Assembly (NCBI GenBank): GCA_963854735.1
Contig: OY978102.1
Span: forward strand, 744,001-808,000
Direction: 5' to 3'
Origin: Marvania coccoides
Taxonomy: Eukaryota > Chlorophyta > Trebouxiophyceae > Chlorellales > Chlorellaceae
DNA: 64,000 nucleotides
Shown here: positions 23,570-34,377 of the stretch, one piece after another
Layout: each line of letters starts with the position of its first letter
Position numbering within the stretch: position 1 is the first letter of the stretch
Made by a program: the position numbers and the translations under genes
The notes under the pieces: model-generated
The model's database searches: none
What the model was told of the DNA's origin: nothing
Seen by the model: only the letters and a program-made list of their open reading frames with translations

Positions 23570-24592
23570 TCAATAGAAGAAGGGGAGCAGCTTCTTGACC
23601 CCGCTCTTCCTATAGTTTTGGTACTGTTCCCCGTACCTGCAAGGAGGAAAATAAGAAAAGTAGTTGTGAAGAAAGCGAGGAAGGACAACAGCAGCACAAT
23701 GGTTGTAGACCCCACATCTACATCTACTATGTAGGGTGGAGAGTGGGGGTGGGTTTGGGTGTTTGAGGGGAGTTGGGGTGGGTTTCCTTTGTTGCATTCT
23801 AGTTCTTGCTGGACAGGGGTCCCGATGGGCTTCATTTATAGCAAGCTACCCTCCCCCCTTTATAGAGAATAGGACGACTCTTTCAAATATGGTTATCATA
23901 AAAATCCCGCTCACCTCTCGATGAGCATGCTTTCTTCGTACGAGGCCTTCCTATCAAACAGCACCGCCAGCAGCAGCGTCACAATCAGCCGAATCTTATC
24001 CTCGGTGTACAGCGCCATTCCAAAGCCGATCAGCAGCCCCGCGCCGTACAGCGGGTGGCGGCACAGCGAGTAGGCGCCGGTCGTTACCAGCGAGTGCTGA
24101 GGCCGGGGGCGAGGGAGAGGAGTTAAGTTTTCGCCCAGGTGGAGGCAGCCCGTGACGACGAGGGAAAGGCCCGCCAGGATGAGCACGGCGCCGGCGAATT
24201 TGGCAGAGGGAGGGAAGAAGAGAAGGAGCATGAGGGCGAATTGGATGGCGACAAAGCCTTCACCTCGGTTGCCGAACTGAGAGGCATCAGTGAGCTCTGC
24301 CCACAGCCCGCGGGGTGTGCTAAGAGGCCTGTTAAGAGGGAGTAGTGAAGAAAAAATGTTTTAGGGGAGGGAGAAGAAGTGACAGTAGTAGCGGGGGAAC
24401 AAACAAAATAGTTGTCAGAAAATTGGTTGGCATGCGTTAGAGAAAAAAGTGACAAGTTGCAGCTGTATTTAAATGAATTTTTGGCACCCCGTTTAGTGTG
24501 TTTTAGAATTTGTTTTTGCGATTAACTTTTTTGCAAAATATCAGACCCACTTATGCCTACCTGATTGTGGAGCCTCCTGGTGTGTGGCTCAT
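23570..24592 (-). CDS. ICMT-like membrane methyltransferase, copy 1
   Basis: Member of the isoprenylcysteine carboxyl methyltransferase / PEMT-like family of integral membrane SAM-dependent methyltransferases. Three exons, 24592-24561, 24328-23915 and 23636-23570, join in frame to 170 residues. The first exon codes only MSHTPGGSTI and was found by phase matching. The family core is clear: HSLVTTGAYSLCRHPLYGAG (SAM/lipid motif RHPLY), then RKASYEESMLIERYGEQYQNY with the conserved late Glu and Tyr residues. There are three to four hydrophobic helices. It is a tandem paralogue of copy 2 but lacks its long N-terminal extension, so the two may sit in different membranes. The substrate is unknown. 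Confidence 0.78.
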
Positions 24593-25134
24593 GTTTCTAT
24601 ATTTTAGGCTCTATTTTGAATGCCTGCAGGCTCCCAAAACACACAAAGCTTGTTTTAGGGAAACATAAAATCCTTGTCGAATAATCTAGAGACCTTTGGG
24701 CAAGCTAAGCGTCCTTTTGGGCACAGGTTAGGGCACAGGTTATTTGAGAGAATTAAAATTTAATTTGACGTCAAAAGTGCCTGTTGGAGTTGAGCTGGCA
24801 CGGCACACGAAGCACATGGCTTTGAATTCTGTGCTGGAGAATAAGATCGTAAGACGGTCCAGATCGCAAAACGGTCACACGCCTCACCTCCTGCAAGCTC
24901 TTGAGAGGTTTCAAGCTATTGACCCCTTCCGGCGCTGCCAACACCAAATGCTGTTTTCACGTCTTTCGGCTTGCCAACACAACAAAGCAGCATTTATATG
25001 AAATTCCTAGAATTCATTTATGTATACCCCCCCCCCCCCCCCCCCGCCCCCCTCACACACACACACACCACCACCACCACCAATCGACTCGAATATGCAG
25101 CGGCAGATCTGCTCTGGGAATTATTCTCAAAAAC
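24593..25134. other. Spacer between tandem ICMT-like genes
   Basis: Holds the compound microsatellite listed separately and otherwise no recognisable feature. Confidence 0.5.
25027..25081. repeat. Compound microsatellite: C19, (CA)n, (CCA)n
   Basis: A 19-base C run, a G, six more C, then a CA run and a CCA run, directly 3' of copy 2 of the ICMT-like pair. Length is likely unstable and could be misassembled. Confidence 0.9.
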
Positions 25135-25912
25135 TCAATACAGCCAGGGAATGAACTTTTTCGTCTTTGATTTGTACACTGCATATTCCCCGGGGTACCG
25201 CTCTTCCAGCATGTCTTCCTCGTACGCTGCCTTCTTGTCCAATACCCAAAAGAGAAGCGCCGTCAGCGCAACCCGAGCTTCGTCCCCGGAGGCCAGCGCC
25301 AGGCCGGCGGCGCCCAGCAGGATTCCGCCGTACATCGGGTGGCGGCACAGCTGGTAGGCGCCGTCGGTGATGAGGGAGTGGTCGTCGCGAGGCTTGGGCA
25401 TCGGCGTGAGATTTGTGCCCAGAGAGTTGGACCCTAATGGAAAATAATCGTAGATGTGTAGATTTGTTTAGAAAAAACTTTGAAAGGGGTTGGGAGATAC
25501 ACCCATTACAAAAAAAATCCCCTTTCCACGTCCGTTCCCTACCTATGACAATCAAGGCAAGGCCAGAAGCGACGAGGCTCCAACCTGCGACGTCCACAAT
25601 TTGGCGAATTCCGGCCGGGGGGAAGGCTAAGAGCAGGAGAATGACCCCCTGGCCCAAGAACCAGCCCTCACCCCGCTTGCCAAACTGAGAAGGGTCGATA
25701 AGTTCGTTCAGAAGCTCCTGCGCGGATTCGGTAGTGATGGGCTTGGCGGTAGAGGACGTGGTGATGGAGGAAGGCTCAGGCTCGCCGGTGCTCGCGTTTG
25801 TTGTGATGATGCGCATCTGGAGTGAACGTTGGAAGGGCCTAATGGCCATTAAGGGTGCCAATCGCCGCACGCCTGCGGCGATCGAAGATCTGGGAACCAA
25901 AACCGACTGCAT
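25135..25912 (-). CDS. ICMT-like membrane methyltransferase, copy 2 (with N-terminal extension)
   Basis: Same family as copy 1. Two exons, 25912-25543 and 25433-25135, join in phase 1 to 222 residues. The first 55 or so residues (MQSVLVPRSSIAAGVRRLAP...) are rich in Ser, Arg and Ala with almost no acid, so they look like a plastid or mitochondrial transit peptide. The core aligns with copy 1: DPSQFGKRGEGW, then a hydrophobic helix pair, then HSLITDGAYQLCRHPMYGGI and KKAAYEEDMLEERYPGEY. The C-terminus KKFIPWLY parallels KKLLPFFY of copy 1. The intron lies where copy 1 is uninterrupted, inside VIGSNSLGTNL. Substrate unknown; organelle location is inferred. Confidence 0.82.
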
Positions 25913-26863
25913 TGCGCCTTGGACGGACTCCAGATATCTTCTCTCTCCGGTTTTAAATTAGAATGGGGGGTTTTGGGTTATAAACAAAGGCGTGTGAGCA
26001 TGAGGAGAGAACTCACAGGAAGAGAGAAGCTTGTCACGCTCAGCACGTTGTTTTGGCCGGTCTCTCGCCGAACGAAGAACCACTTCCCGAATGAAAAATG
26101 GCTTTATGCATCATCAGGGCCGGAGATAGCCTGCTGCAGGCCGAGCCTCAATCTTCATTGCGGTCTAGCACCTACAGGCATTTTTGGCAGCGCCAGGCGG
26201 TGCAAGGATGAAGACATCGAGCTATTAGGCTACTCGGCTGCACGCGCCCATAGATACTACTTCCAACGCCCATTTTCTCCACAAATCACGTTGCTCTGGC
26301 ACCAAATCCATTTGCTGTACCATCCCTCTTTTGCTTCTACTACCTGAGAGGGCGGCGACAGCGGCGGCGATGGCTACCATCCAAGAATGCCCCCAAAAGC
26401 GCCCAAAGTTGCAGCTGCAAGTGTGCGTCTTCCTGCTTTATCTCGGCGCTGCTCCAACGCCGCCTGATTCATGCTTGCAGCAGTCCTGCATTACCAAATT
26501 TTACGTACCGCCGCTTTTTGCTCTGCCTTTGCACCAAGCGCGCGGGGGCTTGGAACCTGTTTGCATGGCCCCCAGGTCGCAGCGCGGCAGGGGAGCCGCG
26601 CTACTTCGCGTATTCTGGGTTGTGTCGGGGTGGAAGGTGTGCTGCAATGGGGCACAACAGTGGGAAAATCTTTCTACCCGCTTTGCTGTGCCATTTTTTT
26701 GCGCTTTCCGCGGTTTCAGCAATTCCTGCCCTTTTCAACGCGTATATTTATTTAGTGGGTCCAGGGATGTTTTGCGGGCGCTGCGTTTAGTAGTAATTTT
26801 TGCTCGCACAGGAAGTCCTCGCGCTATCCACCACCCAAGTCTGCGGAGCCGGGCTTTCGCAGG
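25913..26863. other. Divergent intergenic region, 951 bp
   Basis: Between ICMT-like copy 2 (-) and the CE4 receptor kinase (+). An open frame at 26331-26876 is out of frame with the kinase gene and has no domain; it may be 5' leader. No repeat recognised. Confidence 0.4.
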
Positions 26864-29800
26864 ATGGATACCTTGAGATGGACGTATACCTTGGCGGTAC
26901 TTCTGGGTTGCCTCGCCACAGCAGCAGGTCCGTAGAGAGTCTTGCCTCCATAGATTGCATCTACAGGAGCCGGTGCAACTTTGACGTTTTTGTTGATGTT
27001 GGTAGCAATTAATGGTCATAATTTGGTTCTCTTCTATTTCTGCACGCAAATGCGGCGTCTTTTGCGCTGTTGGTGTTTGCCACCCAACAATTCGATCTAT
27101 TTTTTTTCCAGCGCGTTGTCTCTTCCATACCCAAAAGCGACCTTCTCATTCATCTGGTTCTATGCCTTAATAGCACACCATCGCGTGTTTCCCTCGTTTT
27201 CTCTTTCTCGTATCTTGGTTCATACTGCCAGTCATCTGTGCTGACTCCCACGTTTAATTGTTGCTCTAACGCCCATCTCTTACCCTCTTTGCAGCCCTCC
27301 CAACGACCTATACATGCCCCGCTACCTGCGTGCCGCCTGCATGCCGGTGCGCAGCCACCCAGCCGCCGCTGCCGGTTGACCAAATGCCCCAATTCTTACT
27401 CTTCACTCACGATGACACGGTGCGTCAACCTCCCTTTAATTTCCGACGCATTAGAACCCCTTCCAATTCGCTATCCCCCCATTAAAATTATATTTTTCCA
27501 ATTCTTCCTATCGTCGCCCCCTCACCGCCCCTGAATTCCTTTCCAACAGACTGGCCCCCTCTCCGTGGGGCTCATCAACCGCACGGTCGCGGGGCTCACC
27601 AACCCCAACGGCTGCCCCCTCCCCGCCACTTTCTTCACGATGTATCAGGCCACCGCCTGCAAGGACGTGCAGGAGGCTCACGCCGCTGGCTCTGAAATCG
27701 CCACCCACACTTGGAGCCACATGGCCATGCCGGACGCCCCCGGGAGGCCGTTCATCGGCGGCCTGGGGTCCACGGAGAAGGACATCGTGGCTGTGCGCGA
27801 CTGGCTGGTGTCCAACTGCAGCATCCCAAAGGACCATGTGGTAGGCTTCCGCAGCCCGTATCTCGTGCACAACCCTGCGTACCGCCGCGCGCTCAAGGCC
27901 AACGGCTTCCTCTACGACTCCTCCATCAACGAGCACTGGCCCATGCCCAGTTCTCCCTCAGGGCGGGAGCGGCTGTGGCCGTACTCCATGGATGCCGGCA
28001 TCCCGCAAGACTGCGCCTGGATCGCGGGCAACGTGTGCCAGGCGAACGAGACCTACCCCGGCCTGTGGGAGGTCCCCGTGTGGGTGCTGCAGAACGATAA
28101 CTACCCGACGCCAGCCTATACGATGGACCCGTGTACTGGGGAGAACGGGGTGTGCGACACCACGGAGCTGCTCAAGTACTTCTTTGAGCTCTCGTACAAC
28201 AGCAACAAAGCCCCCGTGCCCATCCTCATTCACTCCCCCTGGCTCAACCAGACCAAAAACGTGCGGGTTTTTAGTTGTTTAGCGATACTTAAGTGGTTTA
28301 TCCTGCTGCTGCTGATATTGCGTTGACCTGTCTTTCTTTCCATGCATTCAAACATGCATTATTCAACCACTTTTTTATCTCTGCGCTCAAAAACGTACCC
28401 ATTATTCTGCTCTGAAGCTTGGTAAACTACGTTGTCATTGTTGATGAATATTGACGCTGACTCCCAATTTCTTCCCATTTCCCCTTTAAATGCTGTGCAG
28501 TTGGACGCCACGCGGGCCTTCATGCAGTACGTGACCTCCACCTACAAGGACGCCTACTTTGTGACCAACCACCAGCTCATCCAATGGATGCAGAACCCGG
28601 TGCCTAAAGACCGGATGGCGGAGTGGCTGGGGTGCGGGCCTGGAGGCGTAGCAGCCGGCGCCAACGGCATGCCTGCAATGGTGCCTACCACCACGCCCGA
28701 AACGACGACCCCTACAGTAACTCCGGCCACCACCCCCAGCAAAACTGTGGGCGCTGCTGCCGACCCTGCGGCTGATTCTGACGGCGGTAGCGACAGCTTG
28801 AGCACTGGAGCGATTGTCGGCATTGCGGTGGGCGGTGCTGCTCTGCTTGGTGAGTTTCAAATTAAACGGAAACTACAGAGCAATTTTGTTTTCTTTTGGT
28901 AATAATTCTTTTGGTAATTTTCTTCCTCACCCCCCTTCTTTATTCATAGCCAGTCAAGTCACACAACTCACGCCGTGCCTAATTGTACCATTCTGTTTTG
29001 CAGGCCTCGTCGTGGGCGGCGGAATCTTCGCGGTGAAGCGGCGCAACAGCAAGCGCAACGGCGGCGGGGCAGACCCCTCGCAGCTGAAGAGTGTCAACAT
29101 CGCGGTGCTGGAGGAGAGCAGCAGCGGCTCCCTCAAGAAAACCAGCTCGGAAGGCTCCCCCAAGAGCACCCTCAAGGGCGTTGATCTCGAGAGCGGAATT
29201 TCAGTCCCCACCCGCCCTGACGGCTCTTCCCTGGGCACCGGATCCACCGAGACCTCCCCAGCCAGGGCCAGGCCGGCTTCCTTGAACGCCTCCCCCTCGA
29301 AAAACAGCGTCGGCTCGTCGGGAACGCCTTCTCGCGCCCGGCGCTCACTCGTGGCCACCCCTTCTTCCCCCACCCGCTCCCCCAATCTCATCGAAGGCTC
29401 CCTGCGGCTGTCCCACCTGGCCAGCATGCAAAAAACGGGGGACCCGGTGATGGAGTGGATCGAGTCGCAGACGCAGCAGACGCCTCGGGCGCTCAGGCGC
29501 CTCAAATCCAGCCGCATGCCCGCCCACGTGGCCTCGATGGAATTCTCGTGGGCCGACGCCCGCATCATCTCCCCCCTGGGTCTGGGGTCCTTCGGTAAAG
29601 TGTTCCTGGGAGAGCTGCACCAGTCGCCGGTGGCGCTGAAGCTGCTGGTGGACATCAAGGCGCTGGGCGTGGACGCCGCCGCGGGGCTGCAGGAGTCGAG
29701 CTCCGCGGCGCTAGCGGTCATTCCCCAGGACCGGCTGGTGGAGGAGGTGGGAGTTATGGCCTCGTTAAACCACCCCAACGTCGTGAAACTTCAAGGCTTC

Positions 29801-30442
29801 TGCCTGACCCCTCCCTGCCTGGCAACTGAGTACTGCTCACAAGGGTCGGTGTTCGACCTGCTGGAGCGTGCGCTGACCGAGGGAGAGGTCGCACAGATGC
29901 TGGAATGGAAGCGCCTGGTGACCATTGCAGCGGAGGCAGCGGCGGGCCTGCAGCACATGCACGCACGGTCCCCCGCGGTGCTGCACCGCGACGTGAACAC
30001 CAAGAATCTGCTGATCGCCAAGGACGGCACCGTGAAAGTGGCGGAACGGGGGCTGAGCAGGCTGGTCGGAGAAGCCACTCGCAACTCATCCACAGCCTCT
30101 GTCAACTCCCAAAACCCGCGCTGGCTGAGCCCTGAGGTGCTCGCCGGCGAGCGGCCCACCACAGCAGCAGATGTGTACAGCTTTGGAGTGGTGATGTGGG
30201 AGCTGCTGACGTGGCAGCTGCCCTGGACAAACACCAACGTGTGGTCCATTGTGGGCGACGTGCAGCGCGGCCGACGACCGGCGCTGCCGCTGCCCACCGA
30301 ACTCCTGTTCTGCCAAGTGCACGGCATCCCAGCAGGCTTCGACGCATACATTGGCTTGATGCGTCGTTGCTGGGCGCAGCAGCCTGAGGCACGGCCTGAT
30401 TTCAGGACCGTGGCGGCAGAACTGCGCGCCATGGCCTCTTGA
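26864..30442 (+). CDS. Receptor-like kinase with CE4 deacetylase ectodomain
   Basis: Single-pass membrane protein joining an extracellular polysaccharide deacetylase to a cytosolic protein kinase. Five exons (26864-26927, 27295-27419, 27550-28260, 28501-28849, 29004-30442) join in frame to 895 residues. Signal peptide 1-22 (MDTLRWTYTLAVLLG...). Cys-rich CPATCVPPACRC, then CE4 motifs FTHDD (D61/D62), HTWSH (H116/H120), GFRSPYL (near 162-168) and ILIHSPW. A Thr/Pro-rich stalk follows. The transmembrane helix at about 401-425 crosses the exon 4/5 junction (AIVGIAVGGAALLG / LVVGGGIFAV), with KRRNSKR as stop-transfer. A Ser/Pro-rich juxtamembrane of about 170 residues leads to a TKL-type kinase domain, about 595-895: LGLGSFGKVF, VALKLL, HRDVNTKNLL. 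The DFG motif reads ERG (about 763), so activity is in doubt. The intron-1 donor is a weak GTCCGT. The architecture looks undescribed to me. Confidence 0.85.
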
Positions 30443-31468
30443 TTTATAACTTTATGCGCACCCCTTCCCCCTTTGTGTTAATTCATGATTTGACTGCTTT
30501 GGATCATGGGCTGCTGAATGAAATTCCATTTTCTTGACCTTTCAAGTACTAATAATAACTTTCTTTCTCTCCTCTCCTCTCTTTTAGTTTATTTTTCTTC
30601 TTCTTTCCTTTTTTCCCGCACTTTTCTCTCTTTTCTACTCTCGAGAGCAAAGTAGCAGCAGCATGGCGATTATCCCAACAGTTTTATACCCCCTTTTGGC
30701 GATTGCGTCCCTGGAGACTCGTGCTGAGGCCGCTCACCCTTCCTGTGCCTGAGGATTGCGTGGCCTCCGCTTAAAGTGGCTGCGAAGCTGGCGTTGACTG
30801 TAGCTTTCGCATGATTTCGTCTTCAAGGGTCCCCTTCCCTGTTTTTTTTCCTTCCGTGTTCCTGTTTATTTTATTTTTCACCTCGTTTTCTCATTCTTGT
30901 GTAATAGTTCACATTTCGACAAAAGAGAATAATACAGTCGCCCACATGATTGCTCAGAGCTCTCCAACCTGGTCTCCCCAGCAGAAGCAGCAGCCGCCTC
31001 CGCAGCGAGCGCTTTGCATGCCTCTTTATGCCGCCCTCCTTCGCCCCAATCCTTCCGCTGGCACTCCACATTACAAGCTGGCGGCCAGGTCGCGCAAGGC
31101 GGTGGTGGTGGTGGTGGCGGCAGTGGCAGCGATGGCTGTGTATGCTTGTATGCGAGGAGGTTGAAGGACTTGGAGAAGGAATGCACCTGGAAGCTTATGC
31201 ATTCAGTTAATTTACTGAAGTACTTTTTTACTGATTGATGCACAATTTTCCTCCAACAACGGCGGTATATATAACCAGTACGTACATGCACGTAATTACA
31301 GGTTTATTCTCGAAGGAAACCTCACCAACACGTTGTACCCCGGGCACAGCTGCAAACCTGACAACACTTTTTTTAATTTCTTTTAAAATTCTCTGTAGAC
31401 GCTGGTTGGTTTAATGCATCGCATATATTTAAAAAAACGCATTTTGTCGTTTTTTTTCAGCATTGTTA
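30443..31468. other. Intergenic with a MYND-like relic
   Basis: Pyrimidine-rich 3' flank of the receptor kinase (30560-30640), then the MYND-like stretch listed separately. A (GGT)n run at about 31100-31120 is a simple repeat. No other gene seen. Confidence 0.45.
30878..31077 (-). pseudogene. MYND zinc-finger half, exon or relic
   Basis: On the minus strand an acceptor at 31078 opens a frame reading ACNVECQRKDW, then HKEACKALAAE. This is the second half of a MYND finger: C-x3-C-Q-x3-W, then H-x3-C. A tiny upstream exon at 31357-31326 (VPGVQRV, good GTGAGG donor) would join in phase 1 and extend the motif, but the first Cys pair is missing. No start or complete gene could be built. It is either the end of a very divergent gene or a remnant. 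Confidence 0.4.
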
Positions 31469-31830
31469 TTATTCCGCGTCCCCCTCTTCTTCTGCATACG
31501 CAAACTCTAGTCCTGCTACCCCCCTCACAAATCCCTCTTCATTGACGTCCCCTGGGTGCCTGGCCGCCATTTCCTCAAGTTCGTACGCCAGTTGCGATGT
31601 CGCAGGGTCCAGCTCGCGGGGGCCTGCGCTGGCGTCTGTGCTGTGTTTGACCACGTCCAGGTCGTCCTCCATTTGCTGTCCACCGCTCACGAAGTGGTGT
31701 TGAAGATCCGCCTTGATTTGTTCGCGAGCTTCAGGCTCGTCGGCGTGGCGCAAGTGCGCTTCTTCTTCCGCGTATTCCATTTCGTCGTCGGCGAGTTTAG
31801 GCTTCTTTGTAGGCGATTGGTACGCTTGCA
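31469..31830 (-). CDS. Acidic C-terminal exon of an unrecognised gene (partial)
   Basis: An open exon of about 120 codons starting at an acceptor (tttctcgcag, exon from 31830) and ending with TAA. It reads PTKKPKLADDEMEYAEEEAHL near the start, possibly a short basic nuclear-signal-like patch followed by acidic stretches, and ends EFAYAEEEGDAE. Composition is coding-like and very acidic. I could not find a convincing upstream exon or start codon, so the N-terminus is missing from this model. No domain is recognised. It could be a small nuclear or chromatin-associated protein, but that is only a guess from charge. Confidence 0.45.
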
Positions 31831-32300
31831 CTGCGAGAAAAGCGTGGCGAAGGAATAATATTTAATCTTAAAAATTTGATTTATCATATATTTTAAATGC
31901 ATATCCAAAATTAGAGATATTTGCAGCATCGCGCCATCCTTGCGTACTCCTACTGACTTACTATATATATTTAAGAATATTTAAAACAAACAAAGGAGAA
32001 AAAACAAGCCATGTTTTCCTGAGGGATGACTCGGCGGCAAAAACTTCGACACTGTTTTCAGACGCTGCATTGTGTCGTAAATTGATATCTATTGGTATCT
32101 ATACACTTTCAATTCTTACAAAAGCCGCAAGGGAACCCGGAAATGCATATTTTCAAAGAAAAAAGGCGGAGAAAGGTTTTTTTGCGAGGAAGAAATATTT
32201 TATAGCTTTGGACGAGTTTCGCAACAATGAATAAGGCCGTGGGCACTTCAAACAAATCTTTAAATATATTTAATGCACTACAGTCAAGCTGGAAGGACGA
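31831..32300. other. Intergenic, possible unfound 5' exon
   Basis: AT-rich spacer. A perfect GTAAGT donor on the minus strand near 31960 has no usable coding sequence before it. The first exon of the gene above may lie here but I cannot place it. Confidence 0.35.
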
Positions 32301-33802
32301 ATGGGGTCTTTAGAAATTGCATGGAAAAGCTTTAGAACTCGATTTCAAACCGAGTTCCCCAGCATGTTCAAAGGCGACCAGGGCTCTGTTACGGTACGCA
32401 GATTAACACGGATTAATTTAATCATACAAATAATGCTTGCGGAGGGTGAGAGGGGGCCTCCCTTGCTCAAACTCACATTGCTGGAGTCCCCGCCGCATGA
32501 GCTTCGAGGACACGAAATGCAGCCTTTTTGTATTCATTATCGAGCTTAAAATAATTAATAGTACAGGAGCTTTTTTTCCGAGAGGCCTTCAACCGCTTCA
32601 GCCACTCCTTGCCGACGGAAGACTGGCAGCGCATCGTAGAGGTAGCAATTACTTTAGTGCTGCAAACTATTGATTCTTTCTCTTGGAGTCAAATTTGAAT
32701 TCATTATTTTGCCCCCAATCACGCGTTTTCTTCCTCTTGGCTTTTTAACGCAGGCTATACTGCGCAAGGGCGGCCCATGGGGCGTGCAGCCCGCTCCCAC
32801 CAAGTACCGCCTTACCTGGGCCCTGGAAGACGGCGAAAAAGAGCCTGTAAAGACCATCACCGCTCAAGCCGCCCTTCTCCATGCTGCACAGCTGCTAGGA
32901 ATTTTGATACCAGAGGGCGTGTGGCGAATAACGTCACGAAAGAAGCGCGCAACCAAGCGGGAGTCGCCCACTTCCGACGAAGAAAGCAGCGACGAAGGGG
33001 ACGCTACAGATGGAGAGATGGAGGAAATGAAGGCGGAGGCGGAGGCGGTGAAAGGGCGGGCCACGCGAGCTGCGCACACAAAGAGCGATCCCGTGCCTGC
33101 TACGCCTGCGAAGCGCGCTCGTGGGGTCGCTGACCGCGCCCTTACTGGAGCCAAGGCTGCACGCGGGGCTGCTGGCGCCGCTGCTATGGCCCGACAGCCG
33201 CTGGTGAAAAGAGGGGCAGGGGCGGGGGATACGGGGATCGGGAGCACACCTCTCCCGCTGCAAGGGGTGCAAGCCATGGCGCAGGGCATTTCAACGCTGG
33301 TTGAGAGCTCGTTTGCACCGCTGCAGGCTCAGCTGCTGGCCAGCGTAGAGGCAGCCATCGATGAAGCGGTGCAGGCGCGAATGGAGGCCATTATGGGTGG
33401 ATTTGAGAAGCGCCTGCAGGTCTGTATCCAGCAATGCTCGTATTTAGAGAAAAACCGCTGAGAAATAAATAAATCTATGCTACTCGCTAAGAATCTTGCC
33501 AAACTTGACATATTTTTTGTAAATTTTTTTAATCCACGTTTTCGTAAATTATTGTGCAGGACCGGATGCAGATTTATCTGGAGAACATGGAGGCGACGCT
33601 GGAGATGCGGTTGGGGGAGCTCGCGGGTACCTTGGGGGCGGCGCTGGGAGGAAAGTCTCGAGAAGTCATCGATGAGATTCAGGAGGCGATGAAGAAAGCG
33701 AGGGTAGACGTTGACACAGCGCTGGCACGGCTGGAGCAGCAGGGTGAGAGGGCGGGTGCGGGGGGTGGGGGGGGAGCTGCTGCTGGCGCGGCTGGGCACT
33801 GA
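32301..33802 (+). CDS. Tandem coiled-coil family, member 1 (unknown function)
   Basis: First of three neighbouring paralogues I do not recognise. Four exons (32301-32393, 32567-32641, 32754-33419, 33560-33802) join in phase 0 to 358 residues. The N-terminal domain of about 110 residues is shared: ELFFREAFNRFSHSLP, then KYRLTWALEDGEKEP and AAQLLGILIPEGVWRI. A short basic stretch (RKKRATKRE) and an acidic Ser/Glu linker follow, then an Ala/Arg-rich segment, then helical C-terminal heptads (FAPLQAQLLASVEAAIDE, QIYLENMEATLEMRLGELAG) and a Gly/Ala tail. The basic patch next to an acidic linker and coiled coil suggests a nuclear, oligomeric protein; this is inference. The stop is followed at once by two strong hairpins. 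Confidence 0.7.
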
Positions 33803-34377
33803 TGGCAGCGGCAGAAGGTGGCGGGAAGCAATATTGCTCCCCGCCACCTTCAACTGCCAATATTAATATTGGCAGTTGGAGAATCACTGGGGCTTCTGCG
33901 GTGGTAATTGATAGAATGCAGTTAATTTGGGGAGGAACTGCTGTGTTGGTGCGTCTGGGCGCCCGTGGCTGCGGCGGTAGGGAGGAGATCGGAAGATGGA
34001 GAAGATTAGATGGGGTTTGCTGCGCGAATTTGGTAAATTGATGGAGTTGATGGCTGTATACGGATGTACTACGGTCTTAATGCCTGTAAGGTTTAGAATA
34101 AAACTCGGTCAAAGTTGAGCCCTGCGCCCCATAGAGTTTTGTGCTATTTTGAACCAGGAGGCGTGCAGCCTCGCATAATTAAATTTCTTAATTTTCTCCT
34201 CGAATTGACATTGCGGTGTGCGGCTGACGGGAACCCGAGCAGCGAGCGCTGTGCACAAACTTGCTCGGTCAATTAATACCCATTTTGATTGCTGGAGCGT
34301 CGTGCAAGCGAAAGAGCCATTTATTCAGCTCATCAGATTTTCCACACTTGCACTGCAATATTGCGCCTGCCAAGAGC
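33803..34377. other. Spacer between family members 1 and 2
   Basis: Contains the double hairpin at its start. The last 200 bp before the member-2 ATG resemble the segment before member 3 (36360-36531), including a shared cttgcactgcaa-ttg block, so promoter and gene were duplicated together. Confidence 0.6.
33814..33877 (+). other. Two adjacent perfect or near-perfect hairpins in the 3' UTR
   Basis: 33814-33851 is a near-perfect inverted repeat, gaaggtggcggg against cccgccaccttc around agcaatattgct. 33852-33877 is a perfect 26-base palindrome, with aactgccaatatt as its left half. They abut with no gap and start 12 bp after the stop codon of family member 1. Confidence 0.85.

Noticed and set aside
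28954..30432. Long antisense frames across the receptor kinase
   Set aside because: They arise from GC-rich codon bias on the plus strand and show no domains, while the plus strand has clear kinase motifs.
30811..31164. Plus-strand frame with a poly-Val/Ala end as a membrane protein
   Set aside because: The hydrophobic run is a translation of a GGT repeat; the minus strand shows a specific MYND pattern instead.
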